Of a stretch of DNA of 64,000 nucleotides, positions 25,515-37,812 are shown piece by piece. The translations under genes were made by a program, and so were the position numbers. How positions within the stretch are numbered: position 1 is the stretch's first letter; every line of letters starts with the position of its first letter. This stretch comes from Triplophysa rosa (taxonomy: Eukaryota; Chordata; Actinopteri; Cypriniformes; Nemacheilidae). The stretch spans positions 7,457,092 through 7,521,091 of the forward strand of contig NC_079901.1 of assembly GCF_024868665.1 (NCBI RefSeq), given 5' to 3'. The notes beneath the pieces are model-generated. The model ran no database searches and had not been told where the DNA came from. It was given only the letters and a program-made list of their open reading frames with translations.

Positions 25515-26060
25515 TGTCACAGGAGGGTAATTTGATTACCATTACATGACCTAACTTTGCAAAATGATCAAAAATGTCCAGTTATGTACTATAATCATAC
25601 TGTTTTGATAATTATGTGACTTGCTGGCAACGTAACTACCACATCCCAGGCGCATAAGTTCACTACCATTAAATGACCACTTCACAACGTCACCTTTACG
25701 ATCTCCTAACGTTGCGAAATGATTAAAAATCGTACAGTTATGTACTACATTCGTACTATTTTGGTAATTATATGACTTACTGGCAACGTAACTACCATGT
25801 CCAGGCACATAATTTCATTACCATTATATGACCAATTCACAATGTCACCTTTATAATCTCCTAGCGTTGCAAAATGATCAAAAATGTTCCAGTTACAAAC
25901 TATATTTGTATATGCATATGACTTGCTGGCAACGTAACTACCACATCCCAGGCGCATAATTTCATTTAAATTACTTGACCAAATCATTATCAATCATTAC
26001 CTTTATGATCTCCTAATGTTGCAAAATTACCTAAAATAGTCTAGTTATGTATTTGCGTAC
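25515..26060. repeat. ~150-bp tandem repeat, about 3.5 units
   Basis: The word 'ctggcaacgtaactacca' recurs with starts near 25624, 25780 and 25926, spacings of 156 and 146 bp. The surrounding blocks 'gttgc(a/g)aaatgat(c/t)aaaaat' and 'caggc(a/g)cataa' recur in the same order. Units are diverged, so the array is old. Open frames on the minus strand across it are translated repeat, not genes. Confidence 0.85.
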
Positions 26061-27335
26061 TAGTTTGGTAAACACATGACTTTATTGTGTACTGTAATGT
26101 CAAAGCAAGAATGTTGTTACAACGTTGCTATTACTAACTGACAACGTCACAAAGTTACGTTGTAGCAACGAATCCAGGAATGTCACTTTTCCGATTGTCA
26201 CAACGTAACTAGTTACATTGCCACAATGAAAGTTTGGTCGTCAGATTGCGTTGCATAGTTCGTTTTTTCTGTTTTATTGTTAATAATGCAGATGCATTTT
26301 AATGACCTCATATTGATAAAATGTCACACTCCACAGCATGTAATATGGACTGGTGTTGAAATATGATTAAAATGGTGAAATAGCACTTTCAAAGAAATAA
26401 ACTATTTCCATACAAATCTCATCTTAAAAACTTAATGTTGATAAAGAAGTCTGAGGACATATAAGCATGAACTACCCATACATGTATATACAGCTGACTC
26501 TGGTTCTGATTATTAACTGGTCGTCTTACATCTGTTTTGTTTTGAATAAGAAAACAACACAAATGCTATAAAATGACCTGTAATTCCTACAAAGACGCTC
26601 ATTTAAAAAGCCCCGTTGGCACACCAAATGTTTCTAGTTCTATGTCATTTGAGTCATTGCATGTGAGTGAACTGTGGATGTGCCGAGTCGAGTGTGTTAG
26701 GGTGGGATACGCCAGCTGTATGTGTCTTCAGACGCACGTGCGTACCCCTCTTTTTTGTCCCAGCGATGCAAGGTCTGACATCTTTGACTTGAAGGGCAGT
26801 GCATCGCGGGAACGCTTTAAAATAGTGACCGGCAGTGATTTGCCGAGATAAGCTATCTGCTCTCTCTCTGCCAGCCATGTTCCCCATTAGACCTGAGCCT
26901 TAATCAGACCTACCACAATCACACAGATTTTCCTATACAGTATCTCTCTTTTCTGTGATTTTGTCCCAGCAAATTGCCCCGTGTCTGGTTGTAGACGTCT
27001 GCGTAATGTTCCTGTCTCGTGTGAGTGAGCTCTCCATGACGGGGGAAAGTGTACTTAATAACAAACAATGTAAACAACTTTATTTACGGACGGTGCAACA
27101 TGGCAGCAAATACACGCAGGGCAGTCAAATCGGCTTGGTTTGGATTTCATGAGCCATAGTTTGTATGTTTTTTTTTGCGTTACAACAATAACTCAATAGC
27201 ACTTGAACTTTAATAAAACATTATCATTAACATTAAAAATTATCTCGGAAACTGTCAGGCGTTGTTCCATTGTTCATTAAAGGTCATCTGGTTGGAACTC
27301 GATGTTTTTTGTTTGTAACCGTCATAAACATTTAT
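26061..27335. other. Non-coding, no recognised feature
   Basis: Unique sequence. Overlapping short frames on both strands at 26573-26887 have no family resemblance. Confidence 0.45.
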
Positions 27336-27380
27336 GCATTTTGTCTTATCCAATGCGACTTGCAGTGCATTCAAGTGAAT
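27336..27380 (-). repeat. L2-like LINE tail fragment
   Basis: 'cttatccaatgcgacttgca' is the reverse complement of the diagnostic L2/CR1-type tail ('aagtcgctttggataa') seen intact at 43150-43198. Confidence 0.5.
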
Positions 27381-27671
27381 TCAAGCTATATTTGATCAGT
27401 ACAAGACAACTGATGTGTAATACATAAATAGTTGCTAATGAAAAAGCGTCCCCCTGAAACCCTTTATTTTTGTTACTCAGTTTTGCAAATATCTAACCAA
27501 ACAGTATTAAAAAGCTTGTCGACTTAGACAACACAGTATTTAATAATTAAAAAAGTAGTGTGTATAAGCAGTTGGGTCCAATATATATACATACATTGCA
27601 TTTTATTTTCCAGTATATTCCCATATATTTTGTTTCATATGGGAATATGGTTCATAATAACCAGAAGGAGC

Positions 27672-27762
27672 TACATTTACATTACATGGCTCTCTGAAAT
27701 ACTTGATTCTGATTGGTCAGTTACAGCATCCTGTGATGTAATAAGCTGTAATAAACTGTACA
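27672..27762. repeat. 'gcttgattctgattggccag' repeat, copy 2 fragment
   Basis: 'ttacatggctctctgaaat' followed by 'acttgattctgattggtcag' matches one terminus of the full copy at 29571-30134. Confidence 0.65.
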
Positions 27763-29334
27763 CAAGTTATCCTAGGAAATTGATTTTCTCACATAGATGA
27801 TACTGTATATACTCTCTCATATCACGTCATCGTGTTTTTCTTCTCTCCTAAAAAATGATCAAACACAAATCAACATTTTATGTTTATCCCTTCAGGATGA
27901 TATAAGACCCATTTGCTTCATGTCATTTTTGAGACTCTGACTGTACAGTACATTATAAAAAGCCAAAACAGTGGTCTTGAAGTTGATGCATGAACCTACT
28001 GATGCTCATTGATGCCTTGTTGCTCATACAGCAAAAAGGTACAGATGCTTTTCTGTAAACTGGTTGTGACATGCTTTGGGACTGTGTTCCTCTGTCCTGT
28101 GATTGTAGAATAGTAGAAGTTTTTAGTCATGCACAATATATCAGATGGATACTCGACCGCTGAGATCAGTTTATTTGGTTCCACATCAGTCGTTTTGCAG
28201 AGTGACTGCAAGTGCACCAGACTTTGTATGAACGTGCATGAGACGGTTCTGGATTGTGTGTTTGTCGAGTTTGAGACTGTCCTGTGGTGTCTGGGTGCGT
28301 TAGTATGCGAGGCTTCACAAGCATGTGTGTGTGACTGCCTGTGGGGTGAGAGTGTAGTGTTGGAATCCTTCAAGCCCCCTGCTGCAGCCGGAACATCTGC
28401 CCGCTCTGCGTAACCAATCAGAGCCAAGAGCTCGAGGCCGTGACAAATCAGGCTGCTTGGTGATCTTTTCATGGAATCCTGGGGTGGAGCAGGAACAAAG
28501 GGCGCCATCGTCCCCCCCACTTCCCTCTCCTCCCCACACCCTTCCGGCTTTGATATCTTAGACCCCCGCATGGGGAAATCACCTCCCCCTCGATCCATAA
28601 TCCCACGGATCATGACGGAAAAATGACGAGTCCCCAGTCAGACGGCACATATGAAAGCCTGTCTGTTTCACTCATCCGGGATTCTCCTGTCCATCCCTCA
28701 AAGCCTTTGAAATTGAGTTTTAGGACTAAACGTATGGACCGGGTTATGTTGAGTGTTTCCCTTTTAAAATGATTTGAAGGTTTTGGTGTTTTCTTTATAG
28801 CTGATCCGTCTGGTTATTAGCTGGTCTAAACTGGTCATTGGTTTGTTGATCAACAATCGTGTTTCAAAGCTCGATCATCTTCCTGGTCCGAGATGAACTA
28901 TCGGTGGTGAATCAGTTCAAATCAACCATCACTTATTCAGGCCCTGTAGCAAAATATTTTGGCATATCGTGTTGTTTATCACTGTTTCTATGATATTATT
29001 GGTATCTTAACATTCATATTTAGCATATTTTCAAGTTTTCAGTGTAGTGCACATGGCTGTTCAAGTTTAATACTGTCACTCTAATTGGGACCCTCACTGT
29101 TTTCTATAAAACTTATACAGTATTAAACAAAACTATTATCTTCCTAAAGCTACAATCTGTAATTTTAGCCTCAATCTCGCCATCTCTGTTTGAAAAATAA
29201 AACTGCAGGTTACTTTACGCATTTATCTTTGCTTGAGTCAAATAACAATGCATGTGAAATTGTACCTGAAAACATAATTTTTAATGTTATTTCCCAATAA
29301 CAAATTTTTGTTTATATATGGTGTAACTCATATG
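27763..29334. other. Non-coding; possible regulatory block
   Basis: At 28370-28720 there is a GC-rich, non-repetitive block with a CCAAT word ('gtaaccaatcagagcc'). The 205-residue minus-strand frame across 27996-28613 has no recognisable domain and is probably chance. Near 28800-28880 a 'ctggttattagctggtc' motif resembles a common fish repeat. Confidence 0.35.
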
Positions 29335-29552
29335 TTAAAGAGATAGTTCACCCAAAATTGAAAATTCTGTTATCATTTATTCACTCTCGTGTAATTTCTT
29401 ACACCTGTATGATTTTCTTTCTTCTGCAGAACACAACAGAAAATATGTTGAAGAATGCTGGCAACCGAACAACGGCGGTACCCATTGACTTGCATTGATT
29501 TTGTGCCCATTAAAGAGAAGTGAATGGGTACCACCATTGTTTGTCAATTTTA
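29335..29552. repeat. 'gggatagttcaccc' family, partial copy
   Basis: 'agagatagttcacccaaaa' through 'atgattttctttcttctgca' to 'gaatgggtaccacc'. The right end is missing. Confidence 0.75.
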
Positions 29553-29570
29553 GGCAGTGGATATTTGTGA

Positions 29571-30134
29571 TTATTACATGGCTCATTGGAATGCTTGATT
29601 CTGATTGGCCAGTCGCGACATTTGCAGGATCGTTATTCCCAGATAACAACCTCTCAAAACTAATAACACACGGTAACCCGGATGCAGCTAATCATTTTGA
29701 CAGTTCTTTTTGACAAATTAAATATAAATATGTCTTTTAATAGCATATATGACAATATATTTACAAATGATTAAACCAAATTGCCTGTTCGTGACATTTG
29801 AACGTCGTTTTTGACCTTAACGAAAGTAAACAGCTTTCCTCGCGGAAGGTCTGCATTCGGTAAAAATGAGCTAATAAAATATTTCACATTTCATGTCGAG
29901 TTTTTTCTCATGTGGCAACCGTGTAATAAGCGGGATAATGTACAGGCAGCCGGCTGTTATCGCGAAATATGCCCCCAACAGTGTGATCAGGAGCCGACGC
30001 GAAGAGGAGGGTCTTGTATCACACTGAAGCTTATTTCTGCAATAACAACCGGCTGCCTGTACGATATCCCTTACATAACAAACCTTGGAATGTTGCGACT
30101 GACCAATCAGAATCAAGTATTCTAGAGAGCTGTA
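29571..30134. mobile_element. 'gcttgattctgattggccag' element, full copy
   Basis: The left end 'cttgattctgattggccagt' is matched near the right end by its reverse complement 'ctgaccaatcagaatcaag', so this is a non-autonomous inverted-repeat DNA element of about 560 bp. It carries a second internal inverted pair, 'acaggcagccggctgttat' at 29941 and 'ataacaaccggctgcctgt' at about 30042. No protein is encoded. Confidence 0.75.
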
Positions 30135-31266
30135 GTTAGCAACTTTTGTTTAGTAGCGTAGTGTAGCTAACTACTTTGTCCAAGGCGTAACTTGACTTTA
30201 AATTATTAGTTGCTTCCAACATGGTCAGACAAAGTTTTAAAGTAGCTTCCTCAACTCCTGGATTACAGACCCATCTATCATCCACCACATTACCATCATC
30301 ACCATCCTACCTGGAACCAAGAGTGACGACAACTGAGATTAACCGCAACAGTGCAGCAGTCTTCCCTCTGGCAAAGGTGAATTTGATAGCTCAATAGCTG
30401 AGATGCACATCACACAGACATGAAAGGGGGTCCCATTACATCCTAAGAGTAAAAAAAGTGAGTAAGAGGTTATAATGTGACCATGTAAAAACTGAATGAC
30501 AATGACATATGCCCTTACAGACATCAGACAAATAAAAACAGAGAGAGCAGAAAGGCGGAGAGAGCTCATACTGTAGACACTCTCTCCTCGGGCCTAGCCA
30601 CGGTAATGAGCTAATGACACGCTTCTCCGTCCACATCTGAGGAGCTGGCAGCTGGGTAAAGAGGGAGAATTTGGACTGCAGCAGAGAAATCCTCAAGGTA
30701 ATTATTGGATGGTGTAATGGGGTGGAGATACAGTATGAGGCAGAGGGTATGACTGAGAACATGGCACGATTCCCGTGGACCCGATGGACGCCCACAGAGG
30801 GATGTGGGCCTGAGAGCAGATTTCTGTTATACCTCACTCAAACATGTATCCATGTCCCCCTTTTCTGCCTATATTATTCTTGTACAAATTGAGATTTCAG
30901 TGAGAAACTGTTTCCATTTAAACAAACGTAACACACATCACCAAGGGCCAAGAGCCATTATGCACCTGGGTCTGTTTTCCACTGTGGGCACTTTGAGTAC
31001 TTTTAGTTAATAAAATCTGTTAAAACACACTTTCACACTCACATTAGTTTTATTTGTGTACTAATACCATCTAACATTGGCGTATACATGCATCACTGAA
31101 AACTTTTTTATTATTTCAGGATTTTAATATTGAAAACATTGGATTCTAAAAACTTTTAAGTGTCAAATAATAAACTTAAACTATATACATGAAAGGCATA
31201 AGAAAAGCAAAAAAATAATTAATGAAGTCATGGTAATCCTTTCCAAGACAGTTTAAAGGCTTGTCC
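30135..31266. other. Non-coding, no recognised feature
   Basis: Unique sequence. Open frames at 30339-30837 (minus) and 30671-31010 (plus) are unrecognised. Confidence 0.45.
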
Positions 31267-31982
31267 ACACCGGGATGATAATCACGCGTGTTTATCATCA
31301 ACGTTTAACGCCTCGTGACTAACACTGGGTTCACACCAAATGCGAATTAAGCTGTTTGTGCAAGTAACTTACATACAAATTCAATGCAAAGATGCGTATA
31401 GACGCAAACTCGCGGCAGACGATGCGAATGACGCGAATCGGGTCAATCTCATCTTCCGCGAAGGTTGAAAATATTTGTCAGATCGCATCACTCACGCGAA
31501 AATAACGAACACTTCACGCGAGTAATAAAGAGCGTAGAACATGACTGTGTGCGTTTGGTGTGAACCCAGCATAAACAAAGCGCGCCAATGCGAGTGTGCA
31601 CACCGACGCGACATTTTTTTTAAAACGCCTTGGGCTCGTTTTTTTACGTGCTGTGTTAAAAAGTGGCCGACCAATGAGATTGCCGCTTTTGTTCACGTGC
31701 CTGGAGCTGCTGAAGTTACAGTGAAACATGACTTGGTGGCGTTCAAGCACAAAACGGTCTTATTTTAATTCTATAAGATTAATTCTTATTCTGCGTGACA
31801 AGTGAGTGTCAGAAGCATAAAGTTGCGCAGCGCCACCTTGTGTCCCACGGTATTTCTGTTTTTCATTAAACGCCATCTATGTCAGGGAGTGAATTTGCAT
31901 GTTCACTCGGCCAGTGAAAGTCTTTCGGGTATGAACGCCGAAAAACGCTGGCGATAAACGCGTGCGATTATCATCCCGGTGT
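31267..31982. mobile_element. Inverted-repeat element with a nested MITE
   Basis: Starts 'acaccgggatgataatcacg' and ends 'cgattatcatcccggtgt', a clear terminal inverted repeat around 716 bp. The interior is CpG-rich for this window and includes a second, complete inverted-repeat element at 31325-31569. No coding capacity is seen. Confidence 0.85.
31325..31569. mobile_element. Inner MITE ('ctgggttcacaccaaatgcg')
   Basis: Starts 'ctgggttcacaccaaatgcg' and ends 'gcgtttggtgtgaacccag', with inverted termini. It lies wholly within the element at 31267-31982, so it arrived later. Confidence 0.8.
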
Positions 31983-34614
31983 ATCTTAAAGTTACAGTAA
32001 CAATAAAAGGTAAGGAACTGTTATTTTTAATAGAAAGTAACTCTTGTGACATACAAATGCTTGTAGTTGAAGAAACGCAGATTTATTTTTGAAGGGGATA
32101 CGCTGATTCACTTTGTGCACTTGGTTTGTCTAGTGGATAAGTTTTCTTTAAAGTTAAAAGGGATCTGGATTTTACCCAAATAAGATTTTAATCCAGATTT
32201 TAAGTATACTTAAAATGCAAAGCAATGCATGTGAAGACCTTCATTTGAAAAAAAAATGTAGGCCCATACTGTTAGCATACAGAGAGGAACCAGAGATGGA
32301 GAACAGGCAAGTTCAACAGTTTTAATGATCTTCAAGGATTAACACAGTAGTGAGACAGGTCAATAATGGGAGTTGCTCAGAGTCACAATAACGGAAGATA
32401 GATAGGTATATGCTTATCTCAAAAAGCCCTTAGTTCACGACTGGTAGAAGATTGGGGATAGCTGAAAAGCGCACCGTGGTTTCGATGAGTCCGGCGGGTA
32501 ATGGGTAAGTCCAAAACGAGACCAGACACTGGGTTGTGAGAGAGGTGGATATTTATAGGGTGCTGATTGGTGTGGAGAATCAATAATCAGGGGATGCTGA
32601 ACGTGCAGGGAGAGAGGGAGAATCTGGCATGCTGGAAGTATCCGTGACATATACAACGTCGTTTTTGGTCCAGCACCCATTTCATGTTTGCTGTGTTTTG
32701 TAAATTGACCCTCATTTCCGTTACATCCCAGAGAAAAATGTTATTGCTCAGAGGTTGCTCTTTCATAGCTCAGGAGATTTAATGTATTTAAGCATCTAAA
32801 TAGCCTCTGATGTTTCTCCTAAAGTTAGGGTTAGTAGAAATCTGAACAGAAACAAAATTGTTAAAATACATGAAAAGTATGGATGTAAAATGTAAAATGA
32901 ATGTAGATTGTACAGATAAAATAATCTGGATTTGGGTAAATGTAATGAGAAATGTTTGAGTTCATATTAAAATCTTCAACTTTTAATTGCAGACATGACA
33001 AATCTGAGGTCAGTTTGTGACATTGTTGAGATCCCTTCTGAAACTGAATCTGAAATTGAATCTCATTGAAGTCTAGGAGAAATAATGGCGATATTCAAGA
33101 GATCCCATCTCTGATTTTCTTTCTTATAAGATAGCAAACAGAAATGTTGAAATTTTGAAACTAACTTCATGACTCTTTTGTCTCCCATTGAGGGAAAAAA
33201 CAGGCGGGTTTCAGGTGACATAAGGATAGACAGACCATAACAAAAGTTTTAGTTTTAGTCTTGTTTGGACGGCCTAAATCCACACGTGAACGAATGAGTT
33301 CTACCACACAAATCCGTTTTAACCTGTGCGCACATAATTATCGAACACACAATTCTGAGGGGGCGTTTGTTTCCTCACTAAAAGGCCAAAAGCCGTGCTT
33401 CACAAACACATTTGTTCACAAACACCCACACGAATTAGTTGTCTAACATCATCGTAACAGCAATCATTGAGTCCGTTTTGAGAAGGATGAGGTAATGTGT
33501 TGCCCTGACACAGCGCGAGTCTCGCTTTTACAACAGCCTCATTCATACAAGCCGTTCCATTGGATAAACCGCTCTTTGTCTACATGTGCGGACACACACG
33601 CACACCCACAAACTTCGTTTCTTTTACGTCGACACTAATCACGCTAATGCTAGTCTAAAGGTTAGCGTGCTAGGGTCGGATGCTAGATTTAGCCAGTGAG
33701 GTAAATAAGCTATGCTAATGGCGATAATTGTCGGTCCCTGAGGCCACTGCTTTGAGGTAGTATGTTTTACACGCCGCTGATTTGATCTCGATTATCCTGT
33801 CAGTATGAAAATGGGACAAATGCGTGTGGAGGGCTCTCTCGCCGCAGATGCATTTGGATGATGGCAGTGGAACAGTGGCCGTCATCGCATGGCACGCTCA
33901 CCCTGCTGTCAGGCCCAGCTGCGGCCCGGTGCAGTCTGGGTAAACAGGTGCCTAATGGGGCCCGATCTGAAGTAGCACGCTCATCATTAGCGCTCGGCTC
34001 TGCTCATTAACCAATCTTCTGCTCCTTTCATCTGCTGTTACTTGTCAGCTCCAGTTTAGCTAATTGGAGTTTCTGGTGAAGAGGCATTGACCCTCCACCC
34101 TTTAACCCCAGCAACCCTCTCCAGGCACCCAGCGCCGGCCCCCGTCGCCAGGCCTTAGCATGAGCATACATGTCCAAGAGCCACAGATCACACACAAGTC
34201 TTTCTCTCTTTTCTAGATTCTATAGCCACTATTTCTACATGACTGCTGTTGTCGAATAAGCAGCAGTCTTTCGGAAAAATAAAGCGTTTAAAGGGCCACA
34301 GAAAATACTGTAGATTGATGTTCATTGGTCCATTAATGTTTCATATAACTTTACTTTAAATGATCAGCAAAAGCTAGCGTAAATTTATATGTTCCAGGCT
34401 GGTTAGTGTTGGTTTGGTGTTGGTCTTGCTGGTGGACCAGGACACCTACAGGTGTTGGCAGCTGGACAGACAGGTCTTTAGGGTAAACTTGGTTGACCAA
34501 GAAAGTCGTTCTAGGCAATAACAATTAGCATCATTCTAGACAAGATTGATTAGCATCAAAGACAGTCGCCATGAAACGTAAGTAGTGACTGTCTTCTTTC
34601 CGTATTGTGACATA
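31983..34614. other. Non-coding; repeat-like segment and possible regulatory block
   Basis: At 32275-32665 there is a segment that resembles a dispersed repeat but has no terminal structure I can define. At about 33470-34200 the sequence is balanced-GC and non-repetitive, with words such as 'taaacaggtgcctaat', 'gctaattggagtttc' and 'tgctcattaacc' (E-box and homeobox-like). This suggests a developmental enhancer, but only by style. A decayed 'ctggttagtgttggt' repeat lies at about 34395-34500. Confidence 0.35.
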
Positions 34615-35835
34615 CACTCACCTAAAGGATTATTAGGAACACCATACTAATACGGTGTTTGACCCCCTTTCGCCTTCAGAACTGCCTTAATTCTACGTGG
34701 CATTGATTCAACAAGGTGCTGAAAGCATTCTTTAGAAATGTTGGCCCATATTGATAGGATAGCATCTTGCAGTTGATGGAGATTTGTGGGATGCACATCC
34801 AGGGCACGAAGCTCCCGTTCCACCACATCCCAAAGATGTTCTATCGGGTTGAGATCTGGTGACTGTGGGGGCCATTCTAGTACAGTGAACTCATTGTCAT
34901 GTTCAAGAAACCAATTTGAAATGATTCGAGCTTTGTGACATGGTGCATTATCCTGCTGGAAGTAGCCATTAGAGGATGGGTACATGGTGGTCATAAAGGG
35001 ATGGACATGGTCAGAAACAATGCTCAGGTAGGCCGTGGCATTTAAACGATGCCCAATTGGCACTAAGGGGCCTAAAGTGTGCCAAGAAAACATCCCCCAC
35101 ACCATTACACCACCACCACCAGCCTGCACAGTGGTAACAAGGCATGATGGATCCATGTTCTCATTCTGTTTACGCCAAATTCTGACTCTACCATTTGAAT
35201 GTCTCAACAGAAATCGAGACTCATCAGACCAGGCAACATTTTTCCAGTCTTCAACTGTCCAATTTTGGTGAGCTCGTGCAAATTGTAGCCTCTTTTTCCT
35301 ATTTGTAGTGGAGATGAGTGGTACCCGGTGGGGTCTTCTGCTGTTGTAGCCCATCTGCCTCAAGGTTGTGCGTGTTGTGGCTTCACAAATGCTTTGCTGC
35401 ATACCTCGGTTGTAACGAGTGGTTATTTCAGTCAAAGTTGCTCTTCTATCAGCTTGAATCAGTCGGCCCATTCTCCTCTGACCTCTAGCATCAACAAGGC
35501 ATTTTCGCCCACAGGACTGCCGCATACTGGATGTTTTTCCCTTTTCACACCATTCTTTGTAAACCCTAGAAATGGTTGTGCGTGAAAATCCCAGTAACTG
35601 AGCAGATTGTGAAATACTCAGACCGGCCCGTCTGGCACCAACAACCATGCCACGCTCAAAATTGCTTAAATCACCTTTCTTTCCCATTCTGACATTCAGT
35701 TTGGAGTTCAGGAGATTGTCTTGACCAGGACCACACCCCTAAATGCATTGAAGCAACTGCCATGTGATTGGTTGATTAGATAATTGCATTAATGAGAAAT
35801 TGAACAGGTGTTCCTAATAATCCTTTAGGTGAGTG
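34615..35835 (-). mobile_element. Tc1/mariner transposon, copy 2 (DD36E type)
   Basis: A 1,221-bp element in inverted orientation relative to the copy at 24214-25434, with the same 29-bp perfect terminal repeats and TA duplications at 34613-34614 and 35836-35837. Length and encoded protein are identical to copy 1, and 5' leader and coding stretches compared by eye show no mismatch. This implies very recent transposition. The two copies are 9,180 bp apart. Confidence 0.96.
34647..35687 (-). CDS. Tc1/mariner transposase, DD36E
   Basis: A 346-residue transposase identical at every position to the one at 24362-25402: helix-turn-helix units at about 10-46 and 65-118, then catalytic D155, D246 and E283 with DD36E spacing. 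It would act in the nucleus on its own 29-bp ends and could equally mobilise the other copy. No frameshift, stop or missing key residue is visible, so both copies are potentially functional. Expression cannot be judged, because no internal promoter beyond the short leader is apparent. Confidence 0.95.
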   Translation of the reverse strand: MGKKGDLSNFERGMVVGARRAGLSISQSAQLLGFSRTTISRVYKEWCEKGKTSSMRQSCGRKCLVDARGQRRMGRLIQADRRATLTEITTRYNRGMQQSICEATTRTTLRQMGYNSRRPHRVPLISTTNRKKRLQFARAHQNWTVEDWKNVAWSDESRFLLRHSNGRVRIWRKQNENMDPSCLVTTVQAGGGGVMVWGMFSWHTLGPLVPIGHRLNATAYLSIVSDHVHPFMTTMYPSSNGYFQQDNAPCHKARIISNWFLEHDNEFTVLEWPPQSPDLNPIEHLWDVVERELRALDVHPTNLHQLQDAILSIWANISKECFQHLVESMPRRIKAVLKAKGGQTPY

Positions 35836-35837
35836 TA

Positions 35838-36000
35838 TATCTGAGTGAAATGGCTTATGAAATGACTGAGAAAATAATATATAGGACTCGATTTCGTCCA
35901 TCGAGAACTGAATGGATCATTGGAAGTTGGGGAATAATTGGCCTTGTTTAGTCTGTGAGGGGTTTACAGGATGACACTGACGTTAAGAAGTGTGTTCAGT
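35838..36000. other. Non-coding, no recognised feature
   Basis: Short unique spacer between the transposon and a GT microsatellite. Confidence 0.5.
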
Positions 36001-36005
36001 GTGTT

Positions 36006-36038
<33 letters not shown>
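36001..36038. repeat. (GT)n microsatellite
   Basis: About 14 clean GT units after an imperfect start. Confidence 0.95.
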
Positions 36039-37759
36039 ACATAGAGTACATAGAGTATTGCAAATTAGAAATGTGTTTTCTTCCCTATAAATACAAAAAG
36101 ATTAATGCAAGGTCGGGTGTGGGTTAGGGTTGGTCTATAAAAACTACATTTAGCTGTCTTTAAAAATAAAAGTGTATGGTATGCATGGGCATGTTTACCA
36201 TTTTGGGGGCCCTAAGCAAAGTCAAGACCTGAGGCCCCCCACACATGCATACTAACATTTTTTCTTTGAATTGCACAACAGTAATAATGAGTATATGGAA
36301 TTAGTGAGACATATATAACCTGGATTTATTTACTTTGAACCGTATAACAGTACACAAAATTGGTATAAAGAATAAACATTCTTTGTTTTGGAATCAAATA
36401 TTTGATATCTGCGCTTCATGACTGTGTATCTGTGCCAGGGGTGGCACCATTCCCCCCAAAAAGTGAAGCAAATTTTGATAATTTAAAACGTAATATAATT
36501 TGAGTTATCAATAATAAGTCAAACTAAATAGCATGAACACAAATCAAGTAAATATTATAGAAATTAATTTTATTAAAGAACCCTCAAGATTTCAGTGCTT
36601 GCTTTCTAGACTATGGTGAACTCACATTCCATTTATTAAAATTAAACTGCTGAAAATATTTCAGAATTTCTAAGACATATTTAAGTGAATAAAATATATT
36701 TTCCTCCCTAAAAAAACATGAGATAGATGCTGTGATCTAACTAACTAAGACTGTATTAAACTAGGCAATTACAACAATTTCATTAGTCCTATTGCTAGAT
36801 GGTAATTGAACTGATTCCATGGAAAGCAGAGTTCAATGCATTGGTCTCAAATCATCTTTTTATTTGTCATGACTCGTTTGTCCATGAAACATACCATGCA
36901 GTTTGCTTTTAATGCTATATGGAGGCAACATCTCATTATCATATGATTTTCGCGGACCCATCTAATAACTGCAAAATATAATTCACAATATAAGACAGCA
37001 GTAATTGTAAGAGGTTTTAGAAATCACGTTAACATTCCACTGTGTCACTTTACTCCATTGCAGCCTAAACTTTTCTCCAGCATGACTTACTTTATTTGAA
37101 GGATTATTTGAAGAATGTTGTTCCTGTAAATGTTAGCAACATGTGATGAACACCTCTGGCTGAGCGTCAAAGCGCGGGTAACCCTCCCTCTAGCATTTGC
37201 GTGGTTTGCGTAGTGGTTAACACCGCTACTGATAGTATGTCCCTACTTAGATAGTTTCACTTTTGTATATAAATGTGTTGTTTTTATGTGACCAAGAGAG
37301 AGGGAAACATAGTACTGTACTTCCACCACTTTATAGTATTTTTAAATAAAATGAAATTTGCTATTTAAATGAAAAAGTAAAAGTAGATACATAACTTTTT
37401 TGCAAAAAAGAATAATTATTTCTGTTAAAATACATATTTTTAAAAGAATACTTTTACATATATTTTTGAATTGTGACCAAAGTACATGACATAAAAACGG
37501 CAGAGGCCACAATAAAAGAAACTGTGCTGACTGAATGCCTCAGAGCAAGAATGGAGTGCAGAGGGAGAGAGTGGGAGGAGCTACGAGTCATGAACAGGAA
37601 AATTAAGACAGCGAGAGAGAGACTGGCCGAGAGATAGAGGCACAGTGGCTGGTGGGTAATTTATAGCACAGAAAGGCTTGCAGGGTGAAAAACATTATTT
37701 TAGTGGCCCCCACATCCTAACAGAATCCAGATGTGCTGGGATTAACAAAGACCATTTCC
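36039..37759. other. Non-coding, AT-rich
   Basis: No gene. The 'ttttgggggccctaagcaaa' segment at about 36200-36240 resembles a fish repeat, but its limits are not clear. Confidence 0.45.
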
Positions 37760-37812
37760 ATATCTCTCTCTCTCTCTCTCTCTCGCTCTCTCTCTCTCTA
37801 TCTCTCGCTCTC
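37760..37812. repeat. (TC)n microsatellite
   Basis: TC dinucleotides with three single-base interruptions. Confidence 0.95.

Noticed and set aside
25551..25993. Two minus-strand frames with repeated 'GSYVASKS' motifs
   Set aside because: They are translations of the ~150-bp tandem repeat. The repeated protein motif reflects the DNA repeat, not a repeat protein.
27996..28613. 205-residue minus-strand open frame
   Set aside because: No recognisable domain, no promoter or splice context, and it crosses a block that looks regulatory. Long chance frames are expected in GC-rich DNA.
33753..33767. let-7-like string 'tgaggtagtatgttt'
   Set aside because: No complementary arm within about 100 bp on either side, so no precursor hairpin. 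The match also departs from let-7 after the seed.
34395..34500. 'ctggttagtgttggt' cluster considered as a new minisatellite
   Set aside because: It resembles a common decayed fish repeat ('ctggtt.ctggt' type) and has no regular period.
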